Below the pieces are notes generated by a model that had not been told where the DNA came from, ran no database searches, and saw only the letters and a program-made list of their open reading frames with translations. Of a DNA stretch of 37,797 bases, positions 27,580-37,797 are shown piece by piece (the stretch's first letter is position 1; the number at the start of each line of letters is the position of its first letter). A program made the position numbers and the translations under genes. Origin of the DNA: Candidatus Solibacter usitatus (GTDB lineage Bacteria; Acidobacteriota; Terriglobia; Bryobacterales; Bryobacteraceae); contig JACPVQ010000079.1 in the NCBI GenBank assembly GCA_016191645.1, forward strand, positions 1-37,797, given 5' to 3'.

Positions 27580-27804
27580 TTACCAGCTCGCCTTCACTAC
27601 GCCGGGAATCTCCCCCGCCAGTGCCAGTTGCCGGAAACAAATCCGGCACAACTCAAATTTGCCAATGAACCCGCGCGGACGTCCGCAGCGGAAGCACCGA
27701 TTACGGTGACGGCAAGCGAATTTCGCCGTTTTGCCTTCCCCTTTTGCACGGAGGATGGCCTCTTTCAGCTTGCGGTCTTTTGCTCTCTTAGCGGTGGTTG
27801 CCAT
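27580..27804 (-). CDS. rpsN: 30S ribosomal protein S14, type Z (zinc-binding)
   Basis: 74 residues, about 13 longer than the 61-residue type Z proteins through a basic N-terminal extension. Cys37, Cys40, Cys53 and Cys56 in [10 protein letters not shown] and ELCRICFR form the zinc ribbon, and the protein ends IPGVVKASW. Located between rplE and rpsH. Confidence 0.97.
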   Translation of the reverse strand: MATTAKRAKDRKLKEAILRAKGEGKTAKFACRHRNRCFRCGRPRGFIGKFELCRICFRQLALAGEIPGVVKASW

Positions 27805-27816
27805 CGATTTCCTTCC

Positions 27817-28377
27817 TTACGAGCCCGGCTGCCGGAACGGCATGCCCATCAGCTTCAACAGCGACATAGCTTCACTATCCGTCCTCGCCGTCGTCGTAAT
27901 GCAAATATTCATACCCTTGGTTTTCTCGACCTTGTTGTAGTCGATCTCGGGAAAAATCAATTGTTCTTTCAAGCCCAGCGTGTAATTCCCGCGGCCGTCA
28001 AACGCCTTGCCGGATACGCCGCGGAAGTCGCGCACGCGGGGCAGGGACACGTTGAACAGCCGGTCCAGGAATTCGTACATGCGGCTGCCGCGCAGCGTCA
28101 CCATGCATCCAATCGGCATGCCTTCGCGCAGCTTAAACGCGGCAATCGATTTCGTGGCCTTTGTGATCACCGGACGCTGGCCGGAGATCTGCGTCAGTTC
28201 GTTCACGGCCCCGTCCATCAACTTGGCGTTCTGCGTCGCTTCCCCCAAGCCGATGTTCAACGTGACTTTTTCCACCTTCGGCACGGCCATCGGGTTCTTG
28301 TAGCTGAACTCCTTACGCAAGGCGGGAACCACTTTGCTGATGTAGAGTTCGTGTAATCTCGGTTTCGCTGCTGCCAT
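27817..28377 (-). CDS. rplE: 50S ribosomal protein L5
   Basis: 186 residues. Motifs [75 protein letters not shown] are all typical. L5 binds 5S rRNA and contacts S13 across the subunit interface. The ATG has an AGGAG seven to eight bases upstream. Confidence 0.98.
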   Translation of the reverse strand: MAAAKPRLHELYISKVVPALRKEFSYKNPMAVPKVEKVTLNIGLGEATQNAKLMDGAVNELTQISGQRPVITKATKSIAAFKLREGMPIGCMVTLRGSRMYEFLDRLFNVSLPRVRDFRGVSGKAFDGRGNYTLGLKEQLIFPEIDYNKVEKTKGMNICITTTARTDSEAMSLLKLMGMPFRQPGS

Positions 28378-28386
28378 GGATATCTC

Positions 28387-28749
28387 CTACTTCTTCTCCA
28401 GCGTCTCCCCGGTTTTCCGAGCAATCCGGGTACGGCGGATCTTGCCGCCTACGCTGTCCACCTTGAATCCGATGCGCGTGGGAATTCCACCCGAGGTCAG
28501 AATCATCACGTTGGAGACGTGGATGGTGCTTTCGCGCTCGGCGATACCGCCCTTGATTTGGCGGGAAGGGTTCGCCTTCGTATGGCGCTTTACAAGATTG
28601 ACGCCTTCGACAATCAAACGGCCCGTCTCGCGATTCACTTCAATCACGCGCCCGGTCTTCCCCTTATCGCGGCCGGTGATCACCTTCACAACATCGTTCT
28701 TGCGGATATGAATCCGCTTGGGGGGTTCTGGTCTTTTCGCCCTGGGCAT
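28387..28749 (-). CDS. rplX: 50S ribosomal protein L24
   Basis: 120 residues. The KOW motif is in IRKNDVVKVITGRDKGKTGRVIEVN, followed by VEGVNLVKRHTK and ESTIHVSNVMI. It is slightly longer than usual because of basic residues at both ends, and lacks the zinc Cys pair seen in some L24 proteins (LTSGGIPTRIGF instead). It initiates 50S assembly. Its ATG overlaps the rplN stop as TAATG. Confidence 0.97.
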   Translation of the reverse strand: MPRAKRPEPPKRIHIRKNDVVKVITGRDKGKTGRVIEVNRETGRLIVEGVNLVKRHTKANPSRQIKGGIAERESTIHVSNVMILTSGGIPTRIGFKVDSVGGKIRRTRIARKTGETLEKK

Positions 28750-29117
28750 TAGATGACCTCCGGAGCAAGGGAAACGATTTTCATGAAGCGCTTGTCTCGC
28801 AGTTCGCGCGCCACCGGTCCAAACACGCGGGTTCCCACCGGTTCGTTCAATTCGTTGACCAGCACCGCGGCGTTGGAATCGAAGCGGATGTAAGTGCCGT
28901 CCTTGCGGCGGGTCCCCTTACGCATTCTTACAATCACGCAACGAACGACCTTTCCTTTTTTCACGGCGGATTCGGGCGCGGCTTCTTTCACCGCCGCCGT
29001 CACGATGTCGCCCAAGCCGGCCCATAGGCCCTTGTCGCCGCCGCGCGGCAGAATACAACTCAGTTTCCGAGCGCCGCTGTTATCGGCAACCTGGAGAATG
29101 GTTCTCATTCCAACCAT
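28749..29117 (-). CDS. rplN: 50S ribosomal protein L14
   Basis: 122 residues, exactly the family length. [45 protein letters not shown] and [26 protein letters not shown] are the conserved segments. L14 binds 23S rRNA at the intersubunit face. It follows rpsQ by 12 bp. Confidence 0.98.
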   Translation of the reverse strand: MVGMRTILQVADNSGARKLSCILPRGGDKGLWAGLGDIVTAAVKEAAPESAVKKGKVVRCVIVRMRKGTRRKDGTYIRFDSNAAVLVNELNEPVGTRVFGPVARELRDKRFMKIVSLAPEVI

Positions 29118-29129
29118 GGCAATTCTCCT

Positions 29130-29426
29130 TTAGTCCGCAATGTCGGCGAGCTGTTCGCCCTTGCGGATCACTTCCTTCAAATCCCAACGCTTCAGTTTGC
29201 TGATCGGCCGGCATTCGATGATGCGCACCACGTCGCCGACATTCGCCTGGCTTTTCTCGTCGTGCGCGTAAAACTTCTTGCGCTTGGTGACAATGCGCTT
29301 GTAGAGCGGGTGGGCGACGCGCCTGGTGACTTCCACCACGATGGTCTTGGTCATCTTGGCCGAAACCACCTTGCCGATCTTCTCTACCTTGTTGGCTTTC
29401 TTTTCTTCCGCCATCGTTTTAACCAT
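29130..29426 (-). CDS. rpsQ: 30S ribosomal protein S17
   Basis: 98 residues from ATG 29426; ATG 29414 (MAEEKKA) is equally possible. The OB-fold signature is GKVVSAKMTKTIVVEVTRRVAHPLYKRIVTKRKKFYAHDE, ending GDVVRIIECRPISKLKRW. S17 is an early 16S rRNA binder. The start at 29426 overlaps the rpmC stop by eight bases. Confidence 0.96.
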   Translation of the reverse strand: MVKTMAEEKKANKVEKIGKVVSAKMTKTIVVEVTRRVAHPLYKRIVTKRKKFYAHDEKSQANVGDVVRIIECRPISKLKRWDLKEVIRKGEQLADIAD

Positions 29427-29628
29427 TCTTGCCCGCCTCGGCCGTTTCCCGCTCGCGCAGAATGGTCAGCATGCGCGCGCGATCTTTCCTCAGCTCGCGA
29501 TACTTCTTCAGACCTTCGGTTTGCCCCATCGTCATCTGGAACCGCAGGCGGAACAACTGCTCCTGCATGTCGCGCAACTGCACTTCAATCTCTTTGTTAT
29601 CCACCTGGCGAATTTTTTCAGCTTTCAT
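29419..29628 (-). CDS. rpmC: 50S ribosomal protein L29
   Basis: 69 residues from ATG 29628, preceded by AGGAAC whose first bases overlap the rplP stop. The two-helix protein contains MQEQLFRLRFQMTMGQTEGLKKYRELRKDRARMLTILRER. L29 lies at the tunnel exit near L23. An open frame extends upstream to 29670 but lacks L29 features. Confidence 0.95.
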   Translation of the reverse strand: MKAEKIRQVDNKEIEVQLRDMQEQLFRLRFQMTMGQTEGLKKYRELRKDRARMLTILRERETAEAGKNG

Positions 29629-29639
29629 CGCTTTGTTCC

Positions 29640-30053
29640 TTATGCAATCTCTCGCGCCACCAGCTTGCACGGGATAGGCAGTTTTTGCGCCGCCAACCGC
29701 ATCGCTTCCTTGGCCGTTTCCAGCGGCACGCCTTCCATCTCAAACAAAATCTTGCCCGGTCTCACCACGGCCACCCACTGCTCCGGCGCGCCCTTTCCCT
29801 TACCCATGCGGGTTTCGGCGGGCTTCTTCGTAATCGGCTTATCCGGAAATACGCGGATCCAAACCTTGCCGCCGCGCTTAATATGGCGCGTCATGGCGAC
29901 ACGAGCCGCCTCAATCTGACGATCGGTAACCCACGCTACGCGCATCGCCTTCAATCCAAAGTCGCCGAATGAAACCGTGGACCCACGCCAGGCCTTCCCC
30001 TTCCGGCGTCCGCGCTGTTGTTTGCGGTACTTGACCTTTTTTGGCATCAACAT
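29640..30053 (-). CDS. rplP: 50S ribosomal protein L16
   Basis: 137 residues beginning [24 protein letters not shown]. Conserved [38 protein letters not shown] (Met shifted) and [24 protein letters not shown] are intact. L16 helps shape the A-site tRNA pocket. Starts 23 bp after rpsC. Confidence 0.98.
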   Translation of the reverse strand: MLMPKKVKYRKQQRGRRKGKAWRGSTVSFGDFGLKAMRVAWVTDRQIEAARVAMTRHIKRGGKVWIRVFPDKPITKKPAETRMGKGKGAPEQWVAVVRPGKILFEMEGVPLETAKEAMRLAAQKLPIPCKLVAREIA

Positions 30054-30076
30054 GGCGTTTGACCTTTCCTACTTTC

Positions 30077-30937
30077 CTACTTGTTCTCTCCGCCTTCGCC
30101 GCCTTCCTGTTTCCAGGAGGGAGGCGCGGGGTTGGCGATGGGCGGCGCCAGTGGCGCACCCTTGGAATCGGCCGCCGCTACAGTTGGCTCCACCACGGGA
30201 GCGACCGCGATGGGTGCCACAGGCTGCTGCGCGGGACGGTCGCCACGCAGCGGACGGCGCTGCTGACGGCGCGGTTCCGGATCGTTTCGCAATCCGCCGC
30301 GGCGCAATTGGCCTTCGATAATCTCTCCGTTATACACCCACGTCTTGATTCCAATGACGCCGTAGGTTGTATACGCTTGCGCAAAACCGTAATCGATGTC
30401 CGCGCGCAACGTATGCAGCGGAAGCTGTCCTTGCAAATACCATTCGCTGCGAGCGATTTCCGCGCCGTTCAATCGGCCGGAAACGCGAACTTTGATGCCC
30501 AATGCGCGCATACGCAAGGCGTTTTCCACGGCCTTGCGCATGGCGCGGCGGAACGCCACGCGCTTTTCCAACTGCAGTGCGATCGATTCGGCGATCAACT
30601 GCGCGTCCGCGTCGGGCTTATGCACTTCCTGGATGTCGATAAAAACTTCGCGCTTGGTCGATTTCGCCAGCTCCTGCTTGAGCTTTTCGATCTCCGCGCC
30701 TTTGCGGCCAATGATGATGCCCGGGCGCGACGTGCGGATGGTGATGCGCAGCTTGTTGCCGGGGCGGTCCACTTCAATGCTGGAAACTCCCGCCGCTTTC
30801 AACCGGTGGCGAAGGTCGCTCTTCAGTTCAAGATCTTCCTGCAGCAGCTTCGCGTAATCCTGTTTGGCGAACCAGCGCGAACGCCAGGTTTTCGTTACGC
30901 CGACGCGAAATCCATAGGGATGTACTTTCTGGCCCAT
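30077..30937 (-). CDS. rpsC: 30S ribosomal protein S3 with long Pro/Ala-rich C-terminal tail
   Basis: 286 residues against about 210-235 usually. The KH domain has [23 protein letters not shown], and the C-terminal domain [37 protein letters not shown] and [29 protein letters not shown]. The last 60 or so residues are low-complexity, first Arg/Gln-rich, then Pro/Ala/Val-rich, ending GGEGGENK. S3 lies at the mRNA entry site with helicase activity. The tail is probably surface-exposed. Confidence 0.97.
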   Translation of the reverse strand: MGQKVHPYGFRVGVTKTWRSRWFAKQDYAKLLQEDLELKSDLRHRLKAAGVSSIEVDRPGNKLRITIRTSRPGIIIGRKGAEIEKLKQELAKSTKREVFIDIQEVHKPDADAQLIAESIALQLEKRVAFRRAMRKAVENALRMRALGIKVRVSGRLNGAEIARSEWYLQGQLPLHTLRADIDYGFAQAYTTYGVIGIKTWVYNGEIIEGQLRRGGLRNDPEPRRQQRRPLRGDRPAQQPVAPIAVAPVVEPTVAAADSKGAPLAPPIANPAPPSWKQEGGEGGENK

Positions 30938-30939
30938 GC

Positions 30940-31296
30940 TTAAGCTCTTTCTCCAACCTTCACGACGATGTGCGAAATGCGGCGCTGATAGCGGTAGGCG
31001 CGTCCCATGGGAGCGGGCCGGATGCGCTTCATGCGCGGCCCTTCATTCACGTACGCTTCGGTCACATACAAACTATCGACGTCGATTGTGGTGGAGCGAT
31101 TTTCCGCGTTGGCAATCGCCGAACGCAGAACTTTTTCCACTGTGGGCGCAATGCGCTTATTCGTAGCGCGCAGAATGTGCACGGCATCGCCGGCTTTTTT
31201 GCCGCGGATGAGGTCCACCACCAACCGGGCTTTCTGCGCCGACATGCGCACGTAGCGCGCTTCCGCTTTGTATTTTGTTTTCGTAGCTTCTGCCAT
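30940..31296 (-). CDS. rplV: 50S ribosomal protein L22
   Basis: 118 residues from ATG 31296, with GAGGAG well placed upstream; the open frame to 31359 is not L22-like. [20 protein letters not shown]-type helix, [12 protein letters not shown], and the tunnel-lining hairpin [33 protein letters not shown] are present. Two bases separate it from rpsC. Confidence 0.97.
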   Translation of the reverse strand: MAEATKTKYKAEARYVRMSAQKARLVVDLIRGKKAGDAVHILRATNKRIAPTVEKVLRSAIANAENRSTTIDVDSLYVTEAYVNEGPRMKRIRPAPMGRAYRYQRRISHIVVKVGERA

Positions 31297-31321
31297 TTGC
31301 AAATGCTCCTCGGCTTCCCGC

Positions 31322-31606
31322 TCAGGCCGGCTTGGCGGCCTTATCCGCCTTCGCCGCATGCCCCTTAAAGGTCCGCGTCGGCGAGAATTCGCCGAACTTG
31401 TGACCCACCATGTTTTCCGTTACGTACACCGGAATGAATTTCTTGCCGTTATGGACGGCGACTGTTTGACCAATGAACTCCGGGAGAATCGTCGAGCGGC
31501 GCGACCACGTGCGCGTCACTTTGCGCTCGCCTCCGGCGGCTGCCGCCGTGAGTTTGACCAGCAGATGCTGATCCACGAAGGGTCCTTTCTTGAGAGAACG
31601 TCCCAT
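31322..31606 (-). CDS. rpsS: 30S ribosomal protein S19
   Basis: 94 residues from ATG 31606 ([16 protein letters not shown]). The signature [35 protein letters not shown] is intact. S19 is in the head of the 30S next to S13. The first 158 bases are overlapped out of frame by the extended rplB. The best purine tract (GGAGG) lies about 18 bases before the ATG, farther than usual, consistent with disturbed upstream spacing. Confidence 0.96.
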   Translation of the reverse strand: MGRSLKKGPFVDQHLLVKLTAAAAGGERKVTRTWSRRSTILPEFIGQTVAVHNGKKFIPVYVTENMVGHKFGEFSPTRTFKGHAAKADKAAKPA

Positions 31607-32447
31607 GCGGCTGCCGAGTCCTTGCCTCCAATTGTCGCCGAACAATCATCGAGTCTGTGCGCTTGTTATTACGGGTCTTGAAGCCGCGGGTTGGCTGGCC
31701 CCACGGAGTTACCGGGTGTCGTCCACCCGAGGTACGGCCTTCGCCGCCGCCGTGCGGGTGATCCACGGGATTCATGGACACGCCGCGGTTGTGCGGCTTT
31801 TTACCCATATGGCGTTTACGGCCGGCCTTGCCCAGAGAAACGTTTTCATGCTCCACGTTGCCCACTTGGCCAATAGTGGCGCGGCAATCGATGTGCACTT
31901 TGCGGATTTCGCCGGAAGGTAATTTCAACAGCGCGTATTCGGTCTCCCTGGAAATCAACTGCACGGAAGAGCCGGCGGAGCGAGCCATCTGGCCGCCCTT
32001 TCCCGGCCGCAGCTCCACGTTGTGAACCGTGGTTCCGGCGGGGATATTCTTCAGCGGCAGCGAATTGCCAACCAGAATATCGGCCGTGGATCCGGAAAGC
32101 ACCTGGCGTCCCACTTCCAAACCGACCGGCGCGAGAATATAACGTTTTTCGCCATCCGTATAGTGCAGCAATGCGATGCGCGCGGACCGGTTGGGATCGT
32201 ATTCAATGGAGGCAACCTTGCCCACCACGCCATCCTTGTCACGCTTAAAATCGATAATGCGGTAGGATTTTTTCGCCCCACCGCCCCGGAAGCGGCTGGA
32301 AAGCTGGCCCAGATTATTGCGGCCGCCGGAACGAACCTTACCGCTGGTCAGCTTCTTTTCGGGCTCTTTTGTGGCCAGACCTTCGCGCGACACTACCGTC
32401 ATAAAACGGCGCGCCGGCGTGGTCGGACGGAATGTCTTCATCGCCAT
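31449..32447 (-). CDS. rplB: 50S ribosomal protein L2 with out-of-frame C-terminal run-on into rpsS
   Basis: 332 residues; L2 is normally about 273-280. The canonical protein is complete: [78 protein letters not shown]. Instead of a stop after the basic end, the frame continues 57 residues across the rpsS start and first 52 codons in another frame, ending at 31449. None of the three frames has a stop between the L2 end and the rpsS ATG, so a single frameshift cannot restore a normal end; a small deletion of the stop region is the simplest explanation. L2 is essential for peptidyl transfer. Confidence 0.93.
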   Translation of the reverse strand: MAMKTFRPTTPARRFMTVVSREGLATKEPEKKLTSGKVRSGGRNNLGQLSSRFRGGGAKKSYRIIDFKRDKDGVVGKVASIEYDPNRSARIALLHYTDGEKRYILAPVGLEVGRQVLSGSTADILVGNSLPLKNIPAGTTVHNVELRPGKGGQMARSAGSSVQLISRETEYALLKLPSGEIRKVHIDCRATIGQVGNVEHENVSLGKAGRKRHMGKKPHNRGVSMNPVDHPHGGGEGRTSGGRHPVTPWGQPTRGFKTRNNKRTDSMIVRRQLEARTRQPHGTFSQERTLRGSASAGQTHGGSRRRRAQSDAHVVAPLDDSPGVHWSNSRRP

Positions 32448-32450
32448 AAA

Positions 32451-32738
32451 TTAGATCTCCGCGTACTCGGGCACTTTTTGCCCGGCTTTCAGCTTTACGT
32501 ACGCCTTCTTCCAATCGGAACGGTAGCCGGAGAAGCGTCCGCGGCGGCGCAGCTTCCCTTCCACGATTGAAGTCCGTACTTCCGCTACCTTCACTTTGAA
32601 CAGTTTTTCGACAGCGGCTTTGATTTGCGTCTTGTTTGCCTCGGGTTTGACTTCGAAGCAAAGCGTCAACTCAGCCTCTTTTTTCCCAACGGCCTTTTCC
32701 GTCACGATGGGCCGGCGAATTAAATCGTAGTTTGTCAT
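32451..32738 (-). CDS. rplW: 50S ribosomal protein L23
   Basis: 95 residues from ATG 32738 (MTNYDLIRRPIVTEKA). FEVKPEANKTQIKAAVEKLFKVKVAEVRT is the L23 core. The ATG overlaps the rplD stop (TAATG). An open frame continues upstream inside rplD but is not L23. L23 forms the ribosome docking site for trigger factor and SRP at the tunnel exit. Confidence 0.96.
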   Translation of the reverse strand: MTNYDLIRRPIVTEKAVGKKEAELTLCFEVKPEANKTQIKAAVEKLFKVKVAEVRTSIVEGKLRRRGRFSGYRSDWKKAYVKLKAGQKVPEYAEI

Positions 32739-33361
32739 TACGCCAATCCCTCCGACAGCTTCATGGCAGCGGCCTGGGTCAACACAACCTTCTGGTGCCG
32801 CAGCAGATCGTACGTAGTCACTTCTTTGGAAGAAGACAGCGTGACGCCGGGAATGTTGCGCGAGCCCTTCATGAGGTTGGGATTTTCGCCCGCTTCCACA
32901 AGCAGAACCGTACGCGTCGCCTCCAACTGTTTGAGCGCCGACGCCACTAGCCGGGTCTTGCCTTCCGCAATGGAAAAAGCATCGACCACTTTCAATTCGC
33001 CGTCGCGCAATTTCGCGGTAAGCGCGGAGCGCAACGCTCCGAGCAACATTTTCTTTGGAAGGTGATAGCTGTAATCGCGCGGAATAGGGCCGTGAACGGT
33101 TGCGCCGTGACGCCACAGCGGCGAACGAATGGAGCCGATACGCGCGCGTCCGGTTCCCTTCTGCCGCCACAGTTTCTTACCGGAACCCGATACTTCCCAA
33201 CGGCGCTTGGTCTTGACCGTTCCCGAGCGGACGCCGGCCATGTAGTGCCGGACGGATTCCCACAGAAGCGCTTCGTTTACCGTTGTGCCAAACACGCTCT
33301 CGGCCAGCGTGATTTCGCCGACCTTCTGGTTGCTGAGATTAACGACGTCTACTGTTGGCAT
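32738..33361 (-). CDS. rplD: 50S ribosomal protein L4
   Basis: 207 residues from ATG 33361, one base after the rplC stop (TGAAATG). The tunnel loop region SGSGKKLWRQKGTGRARIGSIRSPLWRHGATVHGP is conserved, as is LPKKMLLGALRSALTAK. In E. coli L4 autoregulates the S10 operon; no leader like that is evident here. The in-frame extension to 33406 overlaps rplC and is not used. Confidence 0.97.
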   Translation of the reverse strand: MPTVDVVNLSNQKVGEITLAESVFGTTVNEALLWESVRHYMAGVRSGTVKTKRRWEVSGSGKKLWRQKGTGRARIGSIRSPLWRHGATVHGPIPRDYSYHLPKKMLLGALRSALTAKLRDGELKVVDAFSIAEGKTRLVASALKQLEATRTVLLVEAGENPNLMKGSRNIPGVTLSSSKEVTTYDLLRHQKVVLTQAAAMKLSEGLA

Positions 33362-33362
33362 T

Positions 33363-34001
33363 TCAGCTTCCCTTCTTGGCGGGTTTGACGATGACGTAGC
33401 CGCCATTCGGTCCGGGCACTGCGCCCTTCACCATCAGAACGTTGTCGTCGGAATCGATGTTGATTACTTCCAGATTGCGCACCGTGACGTCCTGCACGCC
33501 CATGTGACCGGCCATTTTCATGCCCGGGAAAACGCGCGAAGGAAAACTGGATGCGCCAATGGAGCCGGGCGAACGGTGGAACATGGAACCGTGAGATCCC
33601 GGGCCGCCGCGAAAATGATGCCGCTTGATGATACTGGCAAAACCGCGACCCTTGCTGATCCCGGTCACATCCACTTTTTCCATGACCTTAAACTGGTCAA
33701 CCAGCACTTTGTCGCCGGGCTTCGGATCGCCCGCGCCCGGCCGCAGCCGGATCTCTTTGAGGAAGCGCACGCCTTCAGCGCCGCCTTTCTTGAGATGGCC
33801 TGTCTCGGGTTTGTTGATCCGTGACGATTTCACGAATTCGACAAAACCAAGCTGAACGGCGTCATATCCGTCCGTAACCGGAGTCTTGCGTTGCACAACA
33901 ACGCACGGACCAGCCTTCAGGAGCGTCACGGGAACAACGTCCCCGTTCGCCTGGAAGACTTGCGTCATGCCAATTTTTTTACCTAGGATTCCTGGGCCCA
34001 T
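33363..34001 (-). CDS. rplC: 50S ribosomal protein L3
   Basis: 212 residues from ATG 34001 (MGPGILGKKIGMTQVF), preceded by a GGGGGT tract. The signature VDVTGISKGRGFASIIKRHHFRGGPGSHGSMFHRSPGSIG is present. L3 organises 23S rRNA near the peptidyl transferase centre. The 72 bp before it, between rpsJ and rplC, contain no other gene. Confidence 0.97.
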   Translation of the reverse strand: MGPGILGKKIGMTQVFQANGDVVPVTLLKAGPCVVVQRKTPVTDGYDAVQLGFVEFVKSSRINKPETGHLKKGGAEGVRFLKEIRLRPGAGDPKPGDKVLVDQFKVMEKVDVTGISKGRGFASIIKRHHFRGGPGSHGSMFHRSPGSIGASSFPSRVFPGMKMAGHMGVQDVTVRNLEVINIDSDDNVLMVKGAVPGPNGGYVIVKPAKKGS

Positions 34002-34073
34002 AATACCCCCAAGGGTCATCGGATCCGGCCGCATTCACGTTGTTTCCAGCGTGCGCCGCCGCCTTCCGCTACC

Positions 34074-34400
34074 CTACTTTTTGTCCTTCCCAAACGCTTT
34101 GATCTCGACATCCACACCGGCTGGAAGATCCAGCTTCATCAGCGCGTCCACCGTATCCTGCGTCGGCTCCAAAATGTCCAACAACCGCTTGTGAGTCCGG
34201 ATCTCAAACTGCTCACGCGACTTCTTATCGACGTGCGGCGAGCGGTTGACCGTGTAACGGTTAATCGATGTGGGCAGAGGAATCGGGCCGGCGATTTGCG
34301 CTCCGGTCCGCCGTGCCGTTTGCACGATCTCTCCCGTCGATTGATCCAGAACCCGGTGATCATACGCCTTCAACCGGATGCGAATTCGTTCTCTCAGCAT
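34074..34400 (-). CDS. rpsJ: 30S ribosomal protein S10
   Basis: 108 residues beginning [59 protein letters not shown] is the conserved core. S10 sits in the 30S head and also binds NusB in antitermination. It follows tuf by 28 bp and opens the S10 operon genes. Confidence 0.98.
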   Translation of the reverse strand: MLRERIRIRLKAYDHRVLDQSTGEIVQTARRTGAQIAGPIPLPTSINRYTVNRSPHVDKKSREQFEIRTHKRLLDILEPTQDTVDALMKLDLPAGVDVEIKAFGKDKK

Positions 34401-34428
34401 TGTATTCCTGCTTTTTTCTCAGTCACGG

Positions 34429-35556
<1,128 letters not shown>

Positions 35557-35584
35557 GAAAAGCGAGTCTCCTCAAATGGTCTAA

Positions 35585-37678
35585 CTACTTCGTAACTTTT
35601 CCCTGCACACGGCTGACAATCTCTTCCGAGATGGCCGCCGGCACTTCATCGTACCTGCCGAAATGCATGGTGAAACTACCGCGCCCCTGCGTGCGGGAGC
35701 GGATATCGGTGGCGTAGCCGAACATTTCGGCCAGCGGCACCGACGACTTAATGATCTGCGAGGTTCCGCGCAACTCCATGCCTTCAATGCGCCCTCTTCG
35801 TGAATTCAAATCGCCGATGACGTCGCCCATGTATTCTTCCGGGACAACCACCTCGACGGCCATAATCGGCTCCAGCAAAACCGGCTTGGCGCGATCCGCG
35901 GCGGCTTTGATCGCCATGGAACCCGCGATCTTGAACGCCATCTCCGACGAATCCACATCATGGTAGCTTCCGTCGTAAACGGAAGCGCGCAGATCGGACA
36001 TGGGATAGCCTGCCAAAATGCCTGCTTCCAGCGCTTCTACCATGCCCTTTTCCGCGGGTCCGATAAATTCCTTCGGTATCGAGCCGCCCACGATATCGTT
36101 GACAAACTCAAATCCTGAGCCGCGCGGAAGCGGTTCCACGCGAATTTTGACGTGACCATACTGACCCTTGCCGCCGGTCTGACGCACAAAGCGTCCTTCG
36201 GCTTGCGCGGGTTTGCGAATCGTTTCGCGGTAGGCTACTTGCGGCTTGCCGACATTCGCGCCAACGCCAAACTCGCGCTGCATACGGTCGACAATAATCT
36301 CCAGGTGCAATTCGCCCATACCGGCGAGAATGGTCTGGCCTGTTTCGTGATCGACGGAAACTCGCAGCGTGGGATCTTCCTGCACCAGTTTCCCAATCGC
36401 CATACCGAGCTTTTCCTGGTCGGCCTTCGTTTTGGGTTCCACGGCAAGCTGGATCACCGGCTCCGGGAAGTCGATCGATTCCAGCAGAATGGGCGCCTTT
36501 TCATCGCAGATGGTATCGCCCGTGATGACCTGCTTCAATCCAACCGCGGCGGCGATGTCGCCTGCCAGAACTTCCTGCACTTCTTCGCGCTTGTTGGCAT
36601 GCATGCGGACAATACGTCCAATGCGCTCGCGCTTGCCCTTGCTGGAAATGTGAACCGTGTCGCCGCTGTTGACCTTTCCGGAATAGACACGGAAGAAGGC
36701 CAGTTGCCCGACGAACGGATCCGTCATGATCTTGAAGACCAGGGCCGAGAAGGATGCCCCATCCTCGGTCTTGCGTTCCAGGATGACGTCCGGCTTGCCG
36801 ATCTCAGTGCCCTGTACGGGAGGAACTTCGACGGGAGAGGGCAGAAAATCGACAACCGCGTCCAGAAGGTTCTGGACACCTTTATTCTTGAATGCCGAGC
36901 CGCACACAACCGGGAAGATTTTCTGCGCCAGAGTCGCTTTGCGGATTCCGCGAATCAACTCCTCGTTGGTCACCGCCTGGCCTTCGACGAATTTCGTGAA
37001 CAACTCATCGTCGACCTCGGAAACGGCCTCGATCAACTTCTCGCGATACTCCTTGGCCTTGTCCAGCATATCGGCGGGAATTTCGACATCGTCGTATTTC
37101 GCGCCCAGCGTTTCATCCTGCCAGATGCGAGCCGTCATGGTGATGAGATCCACGACACCGGCAAACTTGTCTTCCGCGCCCACGGGAAGTTGGACCGCAA
37201 TCGGCCGCGCCTTCAAACGATCCACAATGGTGTCCATGGCGTGATAGAAATCAGCGCCGATGCGATCCATTTTGTTGATGAAGCAGATTCGCGGAACCTG
37301 ATACTTGTCGGCCTGCCGCCACACCGTTTCCGACTGCGGCTGAACACCGGCCACCGCATCGAACACGGCGACCGCTCCATCCAGGACGCGTAAGCTGCGC
37401 TCGACTTCAGCGGTAAAGTCCACGTGCCCGGGCGTATCGATAATATTGATCTGAATGTCGCGCCAGGACGCCGTGGTCGCGGCGGAAGTAATGGTGATTC
37501 CGCGCTCCTGCTCCTGCGCCATCCAGTCCATGACGGCGGTTCCTTCATGAACTTCGCCGATCTTGTAAGTCTTACCAGTGTAGTAGAGAACACGCTCCGT
37601 AGTCGTAGTCTTCCCGGCATCGATGTGGGCCATGATGCCGATATTTCGCATCTTCTCTAATGGTATGGTGCGTGGCAT
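35585..37678 (-). CDS. fusA: Elongation factor G
   Basis: 697 residues, normal length. GTPase motifs AHIDAGKTT (17-25), the DTPGHVDF Walker B segment and NKMD are intact, as are domain 4 ([18 protein letters not shown]) and domain 5 ([29 protein letters not shown]). EF-G drives translocation and, with RRF, ribosome recycling. It is the first gene of the visible cluster. A strong ribosome-binding site is not obvious before ATG 37678. Confidence 0.98.
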   Translation of the reverse strand: MPRTIPLEKMRNIGIMAHIDAGKTTTTERVLYYTGKTYKIGEVHEGTAVMDWMAQEQERGITITSAATTASWRDIQINIIDTPGHVDFTAEVERSLRVLDGAVAVFDAVAGVQPQSETVWRQADKYQVPRICFINKMDRIGADFYHAMDTIVDRLKARPIAVQLPVGAEDKFAGVVDLITMTARIWQDETLGAKYDDVEIPADMLDKAKEYREKLIEAVSEVDDELFTKFVEGQAVTNEELIRGIRKATLAQKIFPVVCGSAFKNKGVQNLLDAVVDFLPSPVEVPPVQGTEIGKPDVILERKTEDGASFSALVFKIMTDPFVGQLAFFRVYSGKVNSGDTVHISSKGKRERIGRIVRMHANKREEVQEVLAGDIAAAVGLKQVITGDTICDEKAPILLESIDFPEPVIQLAVEPKTKADQEKLGMAIGKLVQEDPTLRVSVDHETGQTILAGMGELHLEIIVDRMQREFGVGANVGKPQVAYRETIRKPAQAEGRFVRQTGGKGQYGHVKIRVEPLPRGSGFEFVNDIVGGSIPKEFIGPAEKGMVEALEAGILAGYPMSDLRASVYDGSYHDVDSSEMAFKIAGSMAIKAAADRAKPVLLEPIMAVEVVVPEEYMGDVIGDLNSRRGRIEGMELRGTSQIIKSSVPLAEMFGYATDIRSRTQGRGSFTMHFGRYDEVPAAISEEIVSRVQGKVTK

Positions 37679-37797
37679 GAAGTCGCGCGTTTACCACCGG
37701 TAATGATAAATGTAATATTTTAATTCAACTTTCTAGTTTGGCAATTTTCTTATTTATACAAATTACGCCATATATTATTAACCTTATTGACTCGTAT
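37679..37797. other. AT-rich non-coding end region upstream of fusA
   Basis: The first 20 bases keep the composition of the cluster, then from about 37700 to the window end the sequence is mostly A and T, in sharp contrast to the GC-rich DNA elsewhere. I see no coding potential, and no end of rpsG, which usually precedes fusA closely. It may be a genuine promoter/leader region or a poorly supported sequence end. Confidence 0.6.
37717..37744 (-). promoter_or_regulatory. Candidate sigma-70 type promoter for fusA
   Basis: On the minus strand TTGCCA (37744-37739) is followed after 16 bases by TAAAAT (37722-37717), one or two mismatches from each consensus hexamer. Transcription would begin near 37710 and give a leader of about 30 bases. 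In such AT-rich sequence matches of this quality can occur by chance. Confidence 0.35.

Noticed and set aside
32739-33170. Upstream extension of the rplW frame inside rplD
   Set aside because: L23 begins at ATG 32738; the upstream residues match nothing and lie in rplD in another frame.
36152-37393. Open frame of 413 codons antisense to fusA
   Set aside because: fusA is intact and the antisense product is low-complexity without features.

Overview
The window looks like part of an Acidobacteriota chromosome, probably a Solibacter/Bryobacter-type lineage. I base this on the mid-to-high GC content, one long ribosomal-protein cluster on the minus strand with a zinc-ribbon S14, a Tat-exported Gfo/Idh/MocA oxidoreductase with a second exported one, and a PduA-like microcompartment shell gene. 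The assignment is an inference from gene content and protein flavour, not from a search.

Left part (1-14211), accessory and housekeeping genes. A 5'-truncated HAD phosphatase is followed by a membrane-anchored GAF/kinase-like/receiver-like protein that has lost its phospho-acceptor residues, and by a small secreted protein. On the minus strand lie an isoprenylcysteine-methyltransferase-like membrane protein and an AraD1/GguC-type FAH-fold protein, divergent from a gamma-glutamyltransferase homologue. A minus-strand run then reads, in transcription order: Tat-exported Gfo/Idh oxidoreductase, BMC-H shell protein, CoA-acylating aldehyde dehydrogenase with an encapsulation-type C-terminal extension, an unknown acidic protein, RecJ, and a DEDDh exonuclease with a repeat-rich C-terminus. 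A second exported Gfo/Idh protein is divergent from the first.

Middle part (14212-18730): ileS-lspA-lgt form a tight minus-strand operon linking isoleucyl-tRNA synthesis with lipoprotein maturation. A small unknown ORF lies just upstream.

Right part (18794-37678): one nearly continuous minus-strand str/S10/spc/alpha supercluster. In transcription order it is fusA, tuf, rpsJ, rplC, rplD, rplW, rplB, rpsS, rplV, rpsC, rplP, rpmC, rpsQ, rplN, rplX, rplE, rpsN, rpsH, rplF, rplR, rpsE, rpmD, rplO, secY, adk, map, infA, rpmJ, rpsM, rpsK, rpsD, rpoA, rplQ. Gene order is canonical and most genes are coupled by very short gaps or overlaps.

The main surprises are two. First, the cluster carries three lesions in near-invariant genes: EF-Tu lacks about 20 residues at the G-domain/domain-2 junction, L6 lacks its C-terminal signature tail, and L2 has no normal stop and runs out of frame into rpsS. 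Each is best explained by a small deletion, either real or an assembly artefact. The window then ends in about 110 bp of very AT-rich DNA exactly where rpsG/rpsL would be expected. Second, a minimal microcompartment gene pair (one hexameric shell protein plus one signature aldehyde dehydrogenase) is embedded in a DNA-repair/exonuclease gene run, with an unknown protein translationally coupled to it.
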